A stretch of 64,000 nucleotides of DNA from a bacterium. Lineage in GTDB: Bacteria > Desulfobacterota > DSWW01. The notes under the pieces were generated by a model. That model saw only the letters and a program-made list of their open reading frames with translations, was not told the origin of the DNA and ran no database searches. The position numbers and the translations under genes were made by a program. The DNA lies in assembly GCA_028277985.1 (NCBI GenBank), contig JANQFG010000118.1, positions 1 to 64,000 on the forward strand, read 5' to 3'. Positions 39,204-47,305 of the stretch are shown here, in pieces. Numbering within the stretch: position 1 is the stretch's first letter; every line of letters begins with the position of its first letter.

Positions 39204-40304
39204 CTACAGCCCTTCCACAAAGGCCTCCAGGGTTCTTCTGAAGGGCGAGAGCTCGGCATCCTGCTCGAACGCAATCCTGACGGAGTTCAACGTGTTGGGA
39301 ATGGAGGCAAGGTAGCGATCCGTTCCCTTCACGACCGCCTGGTAGGCAAAGGTGCCGATCGCCTTCAGGTTTCTTTGCAGACCGGTTCGAATAAAGGCTC
39401 GCTCGAAGTCGTCCGGCCCCGGTAGTGCCAGCCCGGCCTGCCCCGCGAGCTCTCGGTAGGTGGCGATGAGCGACTGCTGCTCCTCGGCTGTCAGGCAGAC
39501 ATACGAATCCCGTAGAAGGGATGAAAGGTCGTAGGTGATCGGTCCCAATCGCGCGTCCTGGAAATCCAGCACGGTCAGTCCGTCCCCCTGCACCATGAGA
39601 TTGCGGGAATGGTAGTCTCTGTGGGTGAAGACCTTCGGGTAGGCTGCAACCTCGTCACACAGCTTTCGGAAGTGCTCGTCCAGCTCCTTGCCCGCAATCT
39701 TGGATATGACCCCTCCCCACAATCCCTCAAGGGCATGCTCGCGGAAGAAGCAGAGTTCCCTGAAGAAAGTCCGGGTGTCGAAAGAGTAGGTCAGGGCCTG
39801 ACAGGGGCGGCTCGAGGCCCTCGACCCCTCGCTCTGCATCCGAACGAGGATCTGGATTGCTTGTTCATAGAGCCCTCTCTTCTCCGCGGGGGGCTCCTTT
39901 TCGAGACAGGTTTCGAGGGTCAGGCTTCCCACGTCCTCCAACAGGACGAACCCCTCCTCCGAGGCATCGACGAACACCTCGGGCACCGGGATCCCCTTCT
40001 CCTTCAGGTGCCTCGCAATATTCACGAACGGGAGCTCCCGTTTCGATCCCTGGGGCGTCCATGGGCTCGACAGCTGCATCAGCACATAGGAGCCTCTCTC
40101 CCGTTCGCCGCTCGCTTCCAGGATCATTCGGAGGTAGCTACGGTCAGACGCATCTCCTTCGAGGGGGCGGGCCCGAATCGGTCCCTCCGCGGCCGCCTCG
40201 TGCCGGAGCAGGAAATCGACTACGGGGTCCGGTAGACCCAGCGCCCTGAGCCGGGCAGCGCTGGATGCCTTGGATGTCACCTTCCCCCTCCAAGCCTGGA
40301 ACAA
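39204..40304 (-). CDS. Aminoglycoside phosphotransferase-fold kinase, AmgK-like
   Basis: The 366-residue protein has the APH/choline kinase fold: the catalytic loop THRDYHSRNLMV near residue 230 and the metal-binding VLDFQDARLGPITYDL after it. FVLLEDVGSLTLE is the hinge region. The overall pattern, including SLLRDSYV, fits the AmgK group that phosphorylates N-acetylmuramate and N-acetylglucosamine in murein recycling. It is not a resistance enzyme of known type. The partner nucleotidyltransferase MurU is not adjacent, so the substrate is inferred only. Confidence 0.75.
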   Translation of the reverse strand: MFQAWRGKVTSKASSAARLRALGLPDPVVDFLLRHEAAAEGPIRARPLEGDASDRSYLRMILEASGERERGSYVLMQLSSPWTPQGSKRELPFVNIARHLKEKGIPVPEVFVDASEEGFVLLEDVGSLTLETCLEKEPPAEKRGLYEQAIQILVRMQSEGSRASSRPCQALTYSFDTRTFFRELCFFREHALEGLWGGVISKIAGKELDEHFRKLCDEVAAYPKVFTHRDYHSRNLMVQGDGLTVLDFQDARLGPITYDLSSLLRDSYVCLTAEEQQSLIATYRELAGQAGLALPGPDDFERAFIRTGLQRNLKAIGTFAYQAVVKGTDRYLASIPNTLNSVRIAFEQDAELSPFRRTLEAFVEGL

Positions 40305-40393
40305 GGGCCATTCATTTTCGAACTTCTCTCCCTAAGGGTCTGCAGGGTCATTCACAGGGCGAAAAAAAATCGGGCCCATGGCCTTTGGAATTG

Positions 40394-40423
40394 TTGACAG
40401 TTCTCGCACAAACGTGATCGAAT
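40394..40423 (+). promoter_or_regulatory. Promoter of the homocysteine operon
   Basis: A perfect TTGACA (40394-40399) is followed after 18 bases by TCGAAT (40418-40423). The first gene starts at 40487, leaving a leader of about 57 bases. The region is divergent from the kinase gene on the minus strand. Confidence 0.5.
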
Positions 40424-40486
40424 AGAAGGTTTGATACATGCAAACGAACGATGCTTTTCCGAGAATGCCGGACAGAGGGGGTTCCC

Positions 40487-41698
40487 ATGGTCGCTCAGAA
40501 GACGAAGAAGGCGAAGGGTCCCAAGGTGACGAAGACCTACCAGGACATCAACGAGCGCATCATGAAGGGGCAGGCGGTCGTTCTGACTGCAGAGGAAATG
40601 ATCCACCTGGTCGAGGAGAAGGGTGCGGTCAAGGCCGCCAGCGAGGTGGATGTGGTCACCACCGGAACCTTCGGCCCCATGTGCTCCTCCGGCGCCTTTC
40701 TCAATTTCGGGCATCCCAGCCCCAGAATCAGGGCCCACCGTGTCTGGTTGAACAACGTGTCCGCCTATGGTGGAATCGCCGCCGTGGACGCCTACCTTGG
40801 CGCCACCGAGCTTCCCGAGGACGACCCCATGAACAAGGTCTTTCCCGGACGCTTCCCGTACGGTGGGGCACATGTGATTCATGACCTCGTCGCTGGCAGG
40901 GAAATCGAGCTCAGGGCCTCGAGCTACGGCACCGACTGCTATCCGAGCAAGGAGTTGAAGAAGAAGGTGCGCCTGAAGGACTTCCCTCAAGCCTTCCTGT
41001 TCAACCCCCGCAACGGATACCAGAACTATAATTGTGCTGTCAATTTGTCCGACCGCACCCGGTACACCTACATGGGCATCCTTCGCCCCCGTTGCGCCAA
41101 CGCGAACTACTGCAGCGCCGGCCAGCTCAGCCCCCTGCTGAACGACCCCTACTTCCGCACAATAGGGGTGGGAACGCGCATCTTTCTGGGCGGGGGGGAA
41201 GGCTTTGTGAGTTTCTACGGAACACAGCACAACCCGACCCCAAAGAGAACCGCGAAAGGGGTCCCCGTCACCGGAGGCGGCACACTCGCCCTTGTAGGCG
41301 ACCTGAAGCAGATGCACAAGCGTTGGCTAGTGGGCGCGAGCTTCGAGGGATACGGCGTCAGCCTCTACGTCGGACTCGGGATTCCGATCCCGATCCTGGA
41401 CGAACGGATGGCCGCCTTCACGGCTGTAAAGGACAAGCACCTCTTCGCGCCCATAGTGGATTACAGCAACGACTATCCCCAGAATACGGGGCAGACGATC
41501 GGACAGGTGTCGTATGCCGAGCTGAAGAGCGGGAAGATCAAATTGCGCGGAAGAGAGATCCCCGCGGCCCCACTGTCGAGTTACTCGAGGGCGGTGGAAA
41601 TCGCCGAGACCCTCAAGGACTGGATCCGGAAGAAACGGTTCCTGCTTGGAGAGCCTCAATGGTTGCTCCCCCCCGGCGGCAAGAAGAAGTCGACCTAG
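40487..41698 (+). CDS. Homocysteine biosynthesis protein (COG1900/DUF39)
   Basis: This 403-residue protein belongs to the DUF39/COG1900 family. In methanogens and some sulfate reducers it takes part in converting aspartate semialdehyde and sulfide into homocysteine by a persulfide route. Conserved features are TTGTFGPMCSSGAFLNFGH with Cys66, YGTDCYPS with Cys151, and the Cys pair in RPRCANANYCSAG. I chose ATG 40487, with AGAGGGGG upstream; an ATG at 40451 would add 12 residues. The next gene overlaps its 3' end by 40 bases. With the two genes that follow it forms the same three-gene operon as in Methanosarcina. Confidence 0.9.
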   Translation: MVAQKTKKAKGPKVTKTYQDINERIMKGQAVVLTAEEMIHLVEEKGAVKAASEVDVVTTGTFGPMCSSGAFLNFGHPSPRIRAHRVWLNNVSAYGGIAAVDAYLGATELPEDDPMNKVFPGRFPYGGAHVIHDLVAGREIELRASSYGTDCYPSKELKKKVRLKDFPQAFLFNPRNGYQNYNCAVNLSDRTRYTYMGILRPRCANANYCSAGQLSPLLNDPYFRTIGVGTRIFLGGGEGFVSFYGTQHNPTPKRTAKGVPVTGGGTLALVGDLKQMHKRWLVGASFEGYGVSLYVGLGIPIPILDERMAAFTAVKDKHLFAPIVDYSNDYPQNTGQTIGQVSYAELKSGKIKLRGREIPAAPLSSYSRAVEIAETLKDWIRKKRFLLGEPQWLLPPGGKKKST

Positions 41699-42426
41699 GA
41701 TACGTAGCGAGGACCTACCGGGATTTCTCCTCCAAGGGAAGGTGGGTCGCCTTTTCCGCGGCCGACCAGGAAACGGACCTGTATATTCGAGCGGAGCGGG
41801 ATCTCTCCCGGGAGGCCCTGGAGGCAATCCGGAATGCCCGTGGAGCGATCGAAGGCTACATCCGCGAGCATCCGGATTTCGGGACGAGTCTGGTGCCCCT
41901 TCGGTTCGACCCGGAGGCCCCGCGAATCGTGAGGGACATGCTCCTCGCTGCGCAGGGATTGTCGGTAGGCCCGATGGCGGCCGTGGCAGGCGCTATCGCG
42001 GAGAGCGTCGGAGCCGCTTTGCAGGAGTTCTCCGGCAACGTGGTCGTGGAAAACGGAGGGGATCTCTATCTGGCAACCCAAGGGGAGACCACGGTCGGGG
42101 TTTTCGCGGGCGAATCCCCTGTCAGCATGCGATTCGGATTGAGAATCCCGCCGGAGGAAATGCCCTGCGGACTCTGCACCTCCTCCGGGCGGGTAGGCCC
42201 TTCCCTGAGCTTCGGGAAGGCGGACGCGGTCACGGTCTGGGCATCTTCCACGGCCCTCGCCGATGCCGCTGCAACGGCCCTGGCCAACCGCGTGGCTGCG
42301 CCGGAAGACATTGAACCAGCCCTGGAAGTGGCGAAATCCACGGAGGGTCTGAAAGGCGCCCTGGTCGTCTTCGAGGACAAGATCGGCGTGTGGGGCCCGC
42401 TGGAACTGGTTGGATTGAATCAATGA
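41659..42426 (+). CDS. UPF0280 (COG2122, ApbE-like) protein of the homocysteine operon
   Basis: The 255-residue protein matches UPF0280/COG2122, distantly related to the flavin transferase ApbE. Visible conserved segments are MAAVAGAIAESVGAAL, VVENGGDLYLA and CGLCTSSGRVGPSLSFGKADAV. In Methanosarcina the homologue works with COG1900 in homocysteine formation, by an unknown chemistry. I set the start at ATG 41659 with GGAG seven bases before it; the gene then overlaps DUF39 by 40 bases. It is followed 17 bases later by the NIL-ferredoxin gene. Confidence 0.88.
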   Translation: MVAPPRRQEEVDLGYVARTYRDFSSKGRWVAFSAADQETDLYIRAERDLSREALEAIRNARGAIEGYIREHPDFGTSLVPLRFDPEAPRIVRDMLLAAQGLSVGPMAAVAGAIAESVGAALQEFSGNVVVENGGDLYLATQGETTVGVFAGESPVSMRFGLRIPPEEMPCGLCTSSGRVGPSLSFGKADAVTVWASSTALADAAATALANRVAAPEDIEPALEVAKSTEGLKGALVVFEDKIGVWGPLELVGLNQ

Positions 42427-42443
42427 CGATGGAGGAAGTTCCC

Positions 42444-42860
42444 ATGGCAAGTACGACCAAGGTGCTTCGATTCGATAAAACCACCTGGAATCAGCCGATC
42501 GTCTGCAGGCTCGCTTCAGACTACGGCCTCACGTTCAACATCCTGAAGGCATTCATTCTGCCTCGCCAAGAAGGCAGGATGGTGCTCGAAATCATCGGAG
42601 ACAAGGAAGACTGCAAGAAGGGTCTGCAGTATCTGCGGAAGTGCGGCGTTCGGGTCGAACCGATCGAACAGGGAATCGTGCGGGACGACAGGACCTGCGT
42701 TCATTGCGGCGCCTGCTCAGGCCTGTGTCCCACACAAGCGCTCTTCATCGATCGATCATCGATGCGGGTCGACTTTGATCCTTCCCTCTGCATCGCCTGT
42801 GGCTGGTGCGTGAAGGCTTGTCCCACGAGGGCGGTCCGGCTGAATGTGAACGAAATCTAA
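42444..42860 (+). CDS. NIL domain ferredoxin, 2[4Fe-4S]
   Basis: The 138-residue protein joins an N-terminal NIL domain (about residues 5-75, otherwise found in MetN transporters) to a two-cluster ferredoxin. The cluster ligands are CVHCGACSGLCP and CIACGWCVKACP, both complete. In the COG1900 homocysteine pathway this protein supplies electrons or sulfur handling. ATG 42444 has GGAGGA seven bases before it; an ATG at 42423 overlaps the previous stop but lacks a ribosome site. It ends the operon. Confidence 0.92.
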   Translation: MASTTKVLRFDKTTWNQPIVCRLASDYGLTFNILKAFILPRQEGRMVLEIIGDKEDCKKGLQYLRKCGVRVEPIEQGIVRDDRTCVHCGACSGLCPTQALFIDRSSMRVDFDPSLCIACGWCVKACPTRAVRLNVNEI

Positions 42861-42864
42861 CGAC

Positions 42865-42999
42865 AGGGGTCAGTTCTCAGGGAACAGGGTTCAGGCCCCG
42901 CAGCCCAGCAGTCCATTCAAAGAAAGGCCTTCATCATTCAGAGCGCATCCATGGTGGGGTGGATGGGGCTGGCCCCTGACCCCTGGCCCCTGACCCCCC
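42865..42999. repeat. GGGGTCAG heptad inverted repeat between convergent genes
   Basis: AGGGGTCAG and GGGTTCAGGCCCC at 42865-42899 face GGGCTGG and CCCCTGACCCCTGGCCCCTG at 42966-42999, giving an imperfect GC-rich inverted repeat of about 135 bases. It separates the homocysteine operon from the convergent DUF1573 gene and may end both transcripts. Related GGGGTCA motifs occur at 18250 and 55600. Confidence 0.5.
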
Positions 43000-43042
43000 A
43001 GAAAACCGACTGGGCAACGAAATCTATTTCGACCAGCCCCTT

Positions 43043-44170
43043 CTAGGGGTTCTTCTTCGGCATCGGCACTTGATGGATGTTGCCGTAGACCGGGACCTCC
43101 AGGACTTCTTCTTCCTTGCCCTTGACGAGGATGGTCAGCCTCTCCGAGACCCTGCCCTTCGTCTTTCCGCCTGGATCGTAAGTGACACGAACACGATAAC
43201 TCTCCCCCTCTTTGCCAGGCAGAACCTCCGAGGTGATCGCATCCGTGGTTGCCTTCACGCCGTCAACGGAAAAAGACTCTCCCGCCTTGCCCTTCAGGGT
43301 GATCTCCCGGCTCGAGGTTTGCCCGGGACGAATCACGCCGAAGGAGACCACCTGGGGAGTGAGCTTCACATTTCCCTGTACAAAGGCGTAGCAGTGCACC
43401 TGCATCTTCGGGGACTTCTTGCTGTTCGTCTTGATATGAATCTTGCCTGAAAGCCTCCCGATGGGCACCTTTTCGGCCAGCGACACGGAGTACTTCGCCT
43501 CGGTCTCGCTTCTCTTCCGCTCCTCGAGGACGACGTAAGGATTGTCGACGCTCACATCCTGGATCTTCAGGCCGGCTTTTTCCCGAACCCGCACCTCCAG
43601 CTGAAGCGGAGCCGGGAGGCTCGCTTTGTCGACGTTCCGGAAATTGATGTACCGGGGCGTAACCATCACATCGGCGATGACCTTGCCCGAGATCGAGAGT
43701 CGGACTCTCGCGTTCTTCGGGTCATTCGTTTCGACCGTGATCGCCTTCTTGACCTTTCCTTGAGTGCCCTTGCTCTGGAAGGTCGCCTTTATCTCTCCTA
43801 CCCCACCCGGGGGTATCTCCTTGGCCGTGACCAAGGTTCCCGTGCAGCCTCAGCTGCTGCGGACCTTGTTGATCACGAGGAGCCCGTCGCCCGTGTTGCG
43901 GAACTTGTAGACGTGCTCGACCTTCTCTCCCGACTCCAGCTCCCCGAAATCATAGTCCTTCTGCTCGAAGGCGATTCTCGGCTGCCCAGCCTCTGTCGAA
44001 CCGGCCTGAGGCGCTTCCACCTCCTCTGTCCCTTGCTTCAAGGCGATCTGCTCGGACGGCGCGGCAGGCACCTCCTGCGTGGCCTCGGCAGGGCCGCTTT
44101 CCTCTTTCTGGCAATTCGCGATCACCCCCAGCAAGAGGAAGAGAAGGATGAAGATTCCCGTCTTGCGCAT
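43043..44170 (-). CDS. DUF1573 lipoprotein with in-frame TGA, probable selenoprotein (Sec107)
   Basis: Read from ATG 44170 (GGAG eight bases upstream) the frame continues to 43043 with one internal TGA at 43850-43852. The N-terminus is a lipoprotein-type signal (FLLLGVIANC). The first DUF1573 domain reads KDYDFGELESGEKV, then FRNTGDGLLVINKVRSS, TGA, GCTGTLV. In the family this is the conserved Ser-Cys-Gly-Cys-Thr, so TGA replaces the first Cys and the second Cys is kept. Sequence after the TGA continues in the same frame with two more Ig-like repeats of the same type, 375 residues in all. A hairpin follows the TGA at SECIS distance. Alternatives are a nonsense mutation or a sequencing error. 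The function of the family is not established; an extracytoplasmic redox or metal role is inferred from the Sec-Gly-Cys motif. Confidence 0.8.
43808..43842 (-). promoter_or_regulatory. Candidate bacterial SECIS hairpin
   Basis: On the minus strand CCTTGG (43831-43836) pairs with CCAAGG (43819-43824) around a six-base loop TCACGG. A lower stem CGGG/CCCG (43839-43842 with 43808-43811) closes it with an internal loop. The apical loop starts about 20 bases after the TGA, inside the window used by bacterial SECIS elements, and GGTC spans the stem-loop junction as in the E. coli fdhF element. It lies wholly in coding sequence. Confidence 0.6.
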
Positions 44171-44277
44171 CTCGGTGTCTCCTTTCCATGGGATCGACTG
44201 GCGTCCCGGCGTTCCTTCGGCTGCCGAGTGCTGGCCGGGACGATGGGTCGCTGTTTCACTGGTAGCACCCTCGTCTC

Positions 44278-44306
44278 TGATTAGCATAGGGCCCTGCCCG
44301 GGTCAA
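44278..44306 (-). promoter_or_regulatory. Candidate promoter of the DUF1573 gene
   Basis: On the minus strand TTGACC (44301-44306) and TAATCA (44278-44283) are 17 bases apart, with an extended -10 TG. A leader of about 100 bases would precede the ATG at 44170 and contains a perfect 8-bp hairpin (CGTCCCGG/CCGGGACG). Confidence 0.4.
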
Positions 44307-44456
44307 CCGAACCGGTCTTTCTTCGCCCCTATTTCGATTTGCTTCCGGTTCTTTCGGACCGGAAACCCGACAGACTCCCCTCCCCCGCGTTTTTTGTGTT
44401 CCTGGCGGTCTACATGCTATCGTCATAATGAACCGACTTTCTTAGAGATCACGGGC

Positions 44457-45458
44457 ATGCTGATTCTGGGTATCGAGAGTTCTTGCGACGACTGTGCGGC
44501 AGCGCTGGTAAGGGACGGAGAGACGATCCTCTCACAGGCGATCCACTCCCAGTTCGACATCCACGAGCCCTTTGGAGGGGTCGTGCCCGAGCTGGCGAGC
44601 CGAAACCACCTGGAGAAGATCGTTCCGGTCGTCGAAACGGCGATGGGGGACGCCGACGTGGGCTGGTCCGATCTGGACGGGGTGGCGGCCACGTACGGTC
44701 CGGGACTGGTCGGCTCCCTGCTCGTCGGCCTCTCGGCAGCCAAGGCGATCGCCTTTTCGTTGGGCATTCCCTTTCAGGGGGTCAACCACCTGGAAGGACA
44801 CCTCACGGCAATCTTTCTGGAAGACAGGACCGTCTCGTTCCCCTTTCTCGGCCTGATCGTCTCGGGCGGACACACCAGCCTGTACAGAGTCGAGGGGTTC
44901 GGGTCCTACCAGCTCCTCGGACAGACGAGAGACGATGCGGCGGGCGAAGCCTTCGACAAGGTGGCCAAGCTCCTTGGGCTCGGCTATCCGGGCGGGATTG
45001 TCATCGACCGGCTTTCCAGGCAGGGAGACCCGCAAGCCTTCTCTTTCCCCCGGGCCATGACCAGCCCGAAAACCCTGGACTTCAGCTTCAGCGGACTCAA
45101 GACATCGGTTCGCTATTTTGTCCAGAAGCACGAGCCAGCGTTCATTCAGGCCCATATGGCAGATCTGGTCGCCTCTTTTCAGGAGGCGGTGGTGGACAGC
45201 CTGATCATCAAGCTGACGCAGGCGGTCACGTCCTCCCAGCTCCGACGTATCGTCGTTTCAGGGGGGGTGGCCGCAAACAGCCGACTCCGCAGCCGTCTTG
45301 GCGAAGTTGCCGAGACCGAGGGGCTCGACGTCCATTTCCCGTCCCCCCAACTCTGCACGGACAACGCCGCCATGGTGGCGGCAGTCGGGTACAGACACCT
45401 GTGCATGGGGATATCTTCCCCTCTCAGCCTGAACGCGGTGGCGAATCTGTTGCTCTAA
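44457..45458 (+). CDS. tsaD: tRNA N6-adenosine threonylcarbamoyltransferase TsaD
   Basis: TsaD transfers the threonylcarbamoyl group to A37 of tRNA. The 333-residue ASKHA-fold protein starts with MLILGIESSCDDCAAALV and has the metal-binding motif NHLEGHLTAIF near residue 107, plus VSGGHTSLY and VSGGVAANSRLR. The start at ATG 44457 coincides with the conserved N-terminus, though no strong ribosome site is present. ksgA follows 48 bases later, a frequent neighbour. Confidence 0.97.
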   Translation: MLILGIESSCDDCAAALVRDGETILSQAIHSQFDIHEPFGGVVPELASRNHLEKIVPVVETAMGDADVGWSDLDGVAATYGPGLVGSLLVGLSAAKAIAFSLGIPFQGVNHLEGHLTAIFLEDRTVSFPFLGLIVSGGHTSLYRVEGFGSYQLLGQTRDDAAGEAFDKVAKLLGLGYPGGIVIDRLSRQGDPQAFSFPRAMTSPKTLDFSFSGLKTSVRYFVQKHEPAFIQAHMADLVASFQEAVVDSLIIKLTQAVTSSQLRRIVVSGGVAANSRLRSRLGEVAETEGLDVHFPSPQLCTDNAAMVAAVGYRHLCMGISSPLSLNAVANLLL

Positions 45459-45506
45459 TCGAGCACTGCCCTCGCGGTCACCCGCTCCTTTGCCGGAAGC
45501 CTGAGC

Positions 45507-46361
45507 ATGAAAAAGACCCTGAAGGGGACCCTTCGAGATTACGGTAGGAGACCGAAGAAATCGCTCGGACAGGTGTTCCTGATCGAGCGGTCCGTTCAGG
45601 AGAACATCCTCGCGCTGGCCGACCTCGGAGCGGATGACACCGTCGTGGAGATCGGCCCCGGCACGGGAGCCCTCACCCGCGATATCCTGCCGCGGGTCAA
45701 GAGGCTGATCGCCCTCGAAATCGACGCGGACCTGGCATCCTACCTGCGTACATCGATGGAGACAACCTCTCGGCTTCACCTGGTGTGTGCAGACGCACTC
45801 CGGTTCGACTACGAGAGGGCCTCCTCCTCGCTGGGAACGCGGTTGAAGGTGGTGGGCAATCTTCCTTACGTGATCTCGGCGCCCTTGCTGGTCACCTTTC
45901 TGGAGCAGCGAAAGGCCTTTTCCCGCCTGGTTCTCATGCTGCAGAAGGAGGTGGCGCAGAGACTGACGGCTCCGCCCGGCACGAAGCAGTACGGCACGCT
46001 CTCGGTTCTTTGTCGTTCCTGCTTTCACGTCGACCTCGAACTCAAGGTCTCCAGGAATTGCTTCCACCCGGTCCCCAAGGTCGACTCCGCGGTCCTCCGG
46101 TTCGTCCCGAGGGAATCCAGCCTATTCCCTCCTGAAGCGGAACGGGCATTCCGAGAACTGGTCAGGGCCGCGTTTTCCAAACGCAGGAAAACCCTGCTCA
46201 ACTCTCTTCGGTCCTCTCTGGGAAAGCGCTTGCCGGGCGAAAGGATTCGAGAGCTGCTGGAAGACTGTGGTATCGACCCTCGCCGAAGGGCCGAAACGCT
46301 CTCTGCAGAGGAGTACGCGAGTCTCGCGCAGCACCTCCAGACAAACCACCCGCTTTGGTAG
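45507..46361 (+). CDS. rsmA: 16S rRNA dimethyladenosine transferase KsgA/RsmA
   Basis: KsgA dimethylates two adjacent adenosines near the 3' end of 16S rRNA in late 30S assembly. The 284-residue protein has KKSLGQVFLIERSVQENI at the start, the SAM motif VVEIGPGTGALT near residue 46, the catalytic NLPYVISAPLL near residue 117, and the small C-terminal helical domain with AFSKRRKTLLNSL. The family motif is normally GQ(N/H)FL; here GQVFL. Four tandem hairpins follow downstream. Confidence 0.95.
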   Translation: MKKTLKGTLRDYGRRPKKSLGQVFLIERSVQENILALADLGADDTVVEIGPGTGALTRDILPRVKRLIALEIDADLASYLRTSMETTSRLHLVCADALRFDYERASSSLGTRLKVVGNLPYVISAPLLVTFLEQRKAFSRLVLMLQKEVAQRLTAPPGTKQYGTLSVLCRSCFHVDLELKVSRNCFHPVPKVDSAVLRFVPRESSLFPPEAERAFRELVRAAFSKRRKTLLNSLRSSLGKRLPGERIRELLEDCGIDPRRRAETLSAEEYASLAQHLQTNHPLW

Positions 46362-46434
46362 ACAAGCCATCGCTTTTCCCCCATAATGGGAACGCCTTCT
46401 CGATTCCTTTGCGGGGCGTAGCGGCTGTTTTCTG

Positions 46435-46546
46435 GGCTGAATTGGATTCACGAATCCAGCAGGGCTGAATTTGGCTCACAAATTCAGCCGGGTTGAATTT
46501 GGTTCACGAATTCAGCCGGGTTGAATTCGGTCCGCGAATTCAGCCG
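46435..46546 (+). repeat. Four tandem 28-bp hairpin units before the deoxynucleoside kinase gene
   Basis: Units begin at about 46435, 46463, 46491 and 46519. Each has a left half like GGTTGAATT and a right half like AATTCAGCCG, so every unit is itself a small palindrome. The second and third differ at only a few positions, and some changes in one arm are matched in the other. The array ends 35 bases before the next start codon. It has no spacers and is not a CRISPR. Confidence 0.8.
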
Positions 46547-46581
46547 GACTTGAGGCGCGGAAAGCGGTATAAGAGGAAGGC

Positions 46582-47235
46582 ATGGGAGAAAGCCGATACA
46601 TTGTCGTGGAGGGCCCGATCGGCGTAGGGAAGACCTCTTTCGTCAAGCTTCTCGGAGAGGTCTTTCAGGCAAAGACGGTGCTCGAGCGCGCCGAAGAGAA
46701 TCCTTTCCTGAGCAAGTTCTATGGGAACACGGATAAATTCGCCTTCCAGACGCAGATCTTCTTCCTTCTCACCCGATACCAGCAGCAGCAGGAAATCCTC
46801 CAGGCCGATCTCTTCCGACAGAACATCATCTCCGACTACCTGTTCGCCAAGGACCGGATCTTCGCTTATCTCAACCTCAGCGAGGATGAGATCGTCCTGT
46901 ATGAATGGATCTACCAGCTCCTGGATCAGCGGGTTGTCAAACCCGACCTCGTGATCTACCTTCAGGCGCCGGTCCAGGTCCTTCTCAAGCGAATACGAAA
47001 GCGTGCCCTCTGGTATGAGAAGGAGATGGACCAGGAGTACCTGGAAAAGGTGAGCAAGGCCTACAACACCTTCTTCTTCCACTACAAGGATACGCCGCTT
47101 CTGGTCGTGAACACCTCCAACATCGACTTCGTGCACCGGGAAGCAGACCTGAAGAACCTGATTCGGGAGATCCAGAACACCGAGAAGGGGGTCCGGTACA
47201 TCACCATCGCCCCGGACGTGGATCCCCTCCCGTGA
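46582..47235 (+). CDS. Deoxynucleoside kinase family protein
   Basis: The 217-residue protein has the P-loop EGPIGVGKTS (residues 9-18), the substrate-binding region with FLLTRYQQQ, the KDRIFA motif in place of the usual DRS/ERS, and a LID region with KRIRKRA. This is the bacterial dAdo/dGuo kinase-like family that salvages deoxynucleosides. In delta-type genomes it often stands next to panC, as here. Substrate preference cannot be read from the sequence. The start follows AGAGGAAGGC. Confidence 0.88.
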   Translation: MGESRYIVVEGPIGVGKTSFVKLLGEVFQAKTVLERAEENPFLSKFYGNTDKFAFQTQIFFLLTRYQQQQEILQADLFRQNIISDYLFAKDRIFAYLNLSEDEIVLYEWIYQLLDQRVVKPDLVIYLQAPVQVLLKRIRKRALWYEKEMDQEYLEKVSKAYNTFFFHYKDTPLLVVNTSNIDFVHREADLKNLIREIQNTEKGVRYITIAPDVDPLP

Positions 47236-47305
47236 GATCTCTGTCAGGCCGCCGTCCGTGCCTCACGATGGACAACCCTTGGGAGGCGCGAGTAGGGAGG
47301 ATCCC

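Noticed and set aside
39204-40304. Aminoglycoside resistance gene
   Set aside because: The fold is shared, but the sequence fits the AmgK-like sugar kinase group and there is no resistance context.
43043-44170. DUF1573 gene as a frameshifted or split pseudogene
   Set aside because: Both halves are in the same frame with no length change, the sequence after the TGA is well preserved, and the TGA replaces a conserved Cys; Sec insertion explains this better.
46435-46546. CRISPR array
   Set aside because: The 28-bp units are directly adjacent with no spacers, and no cas gene is near.
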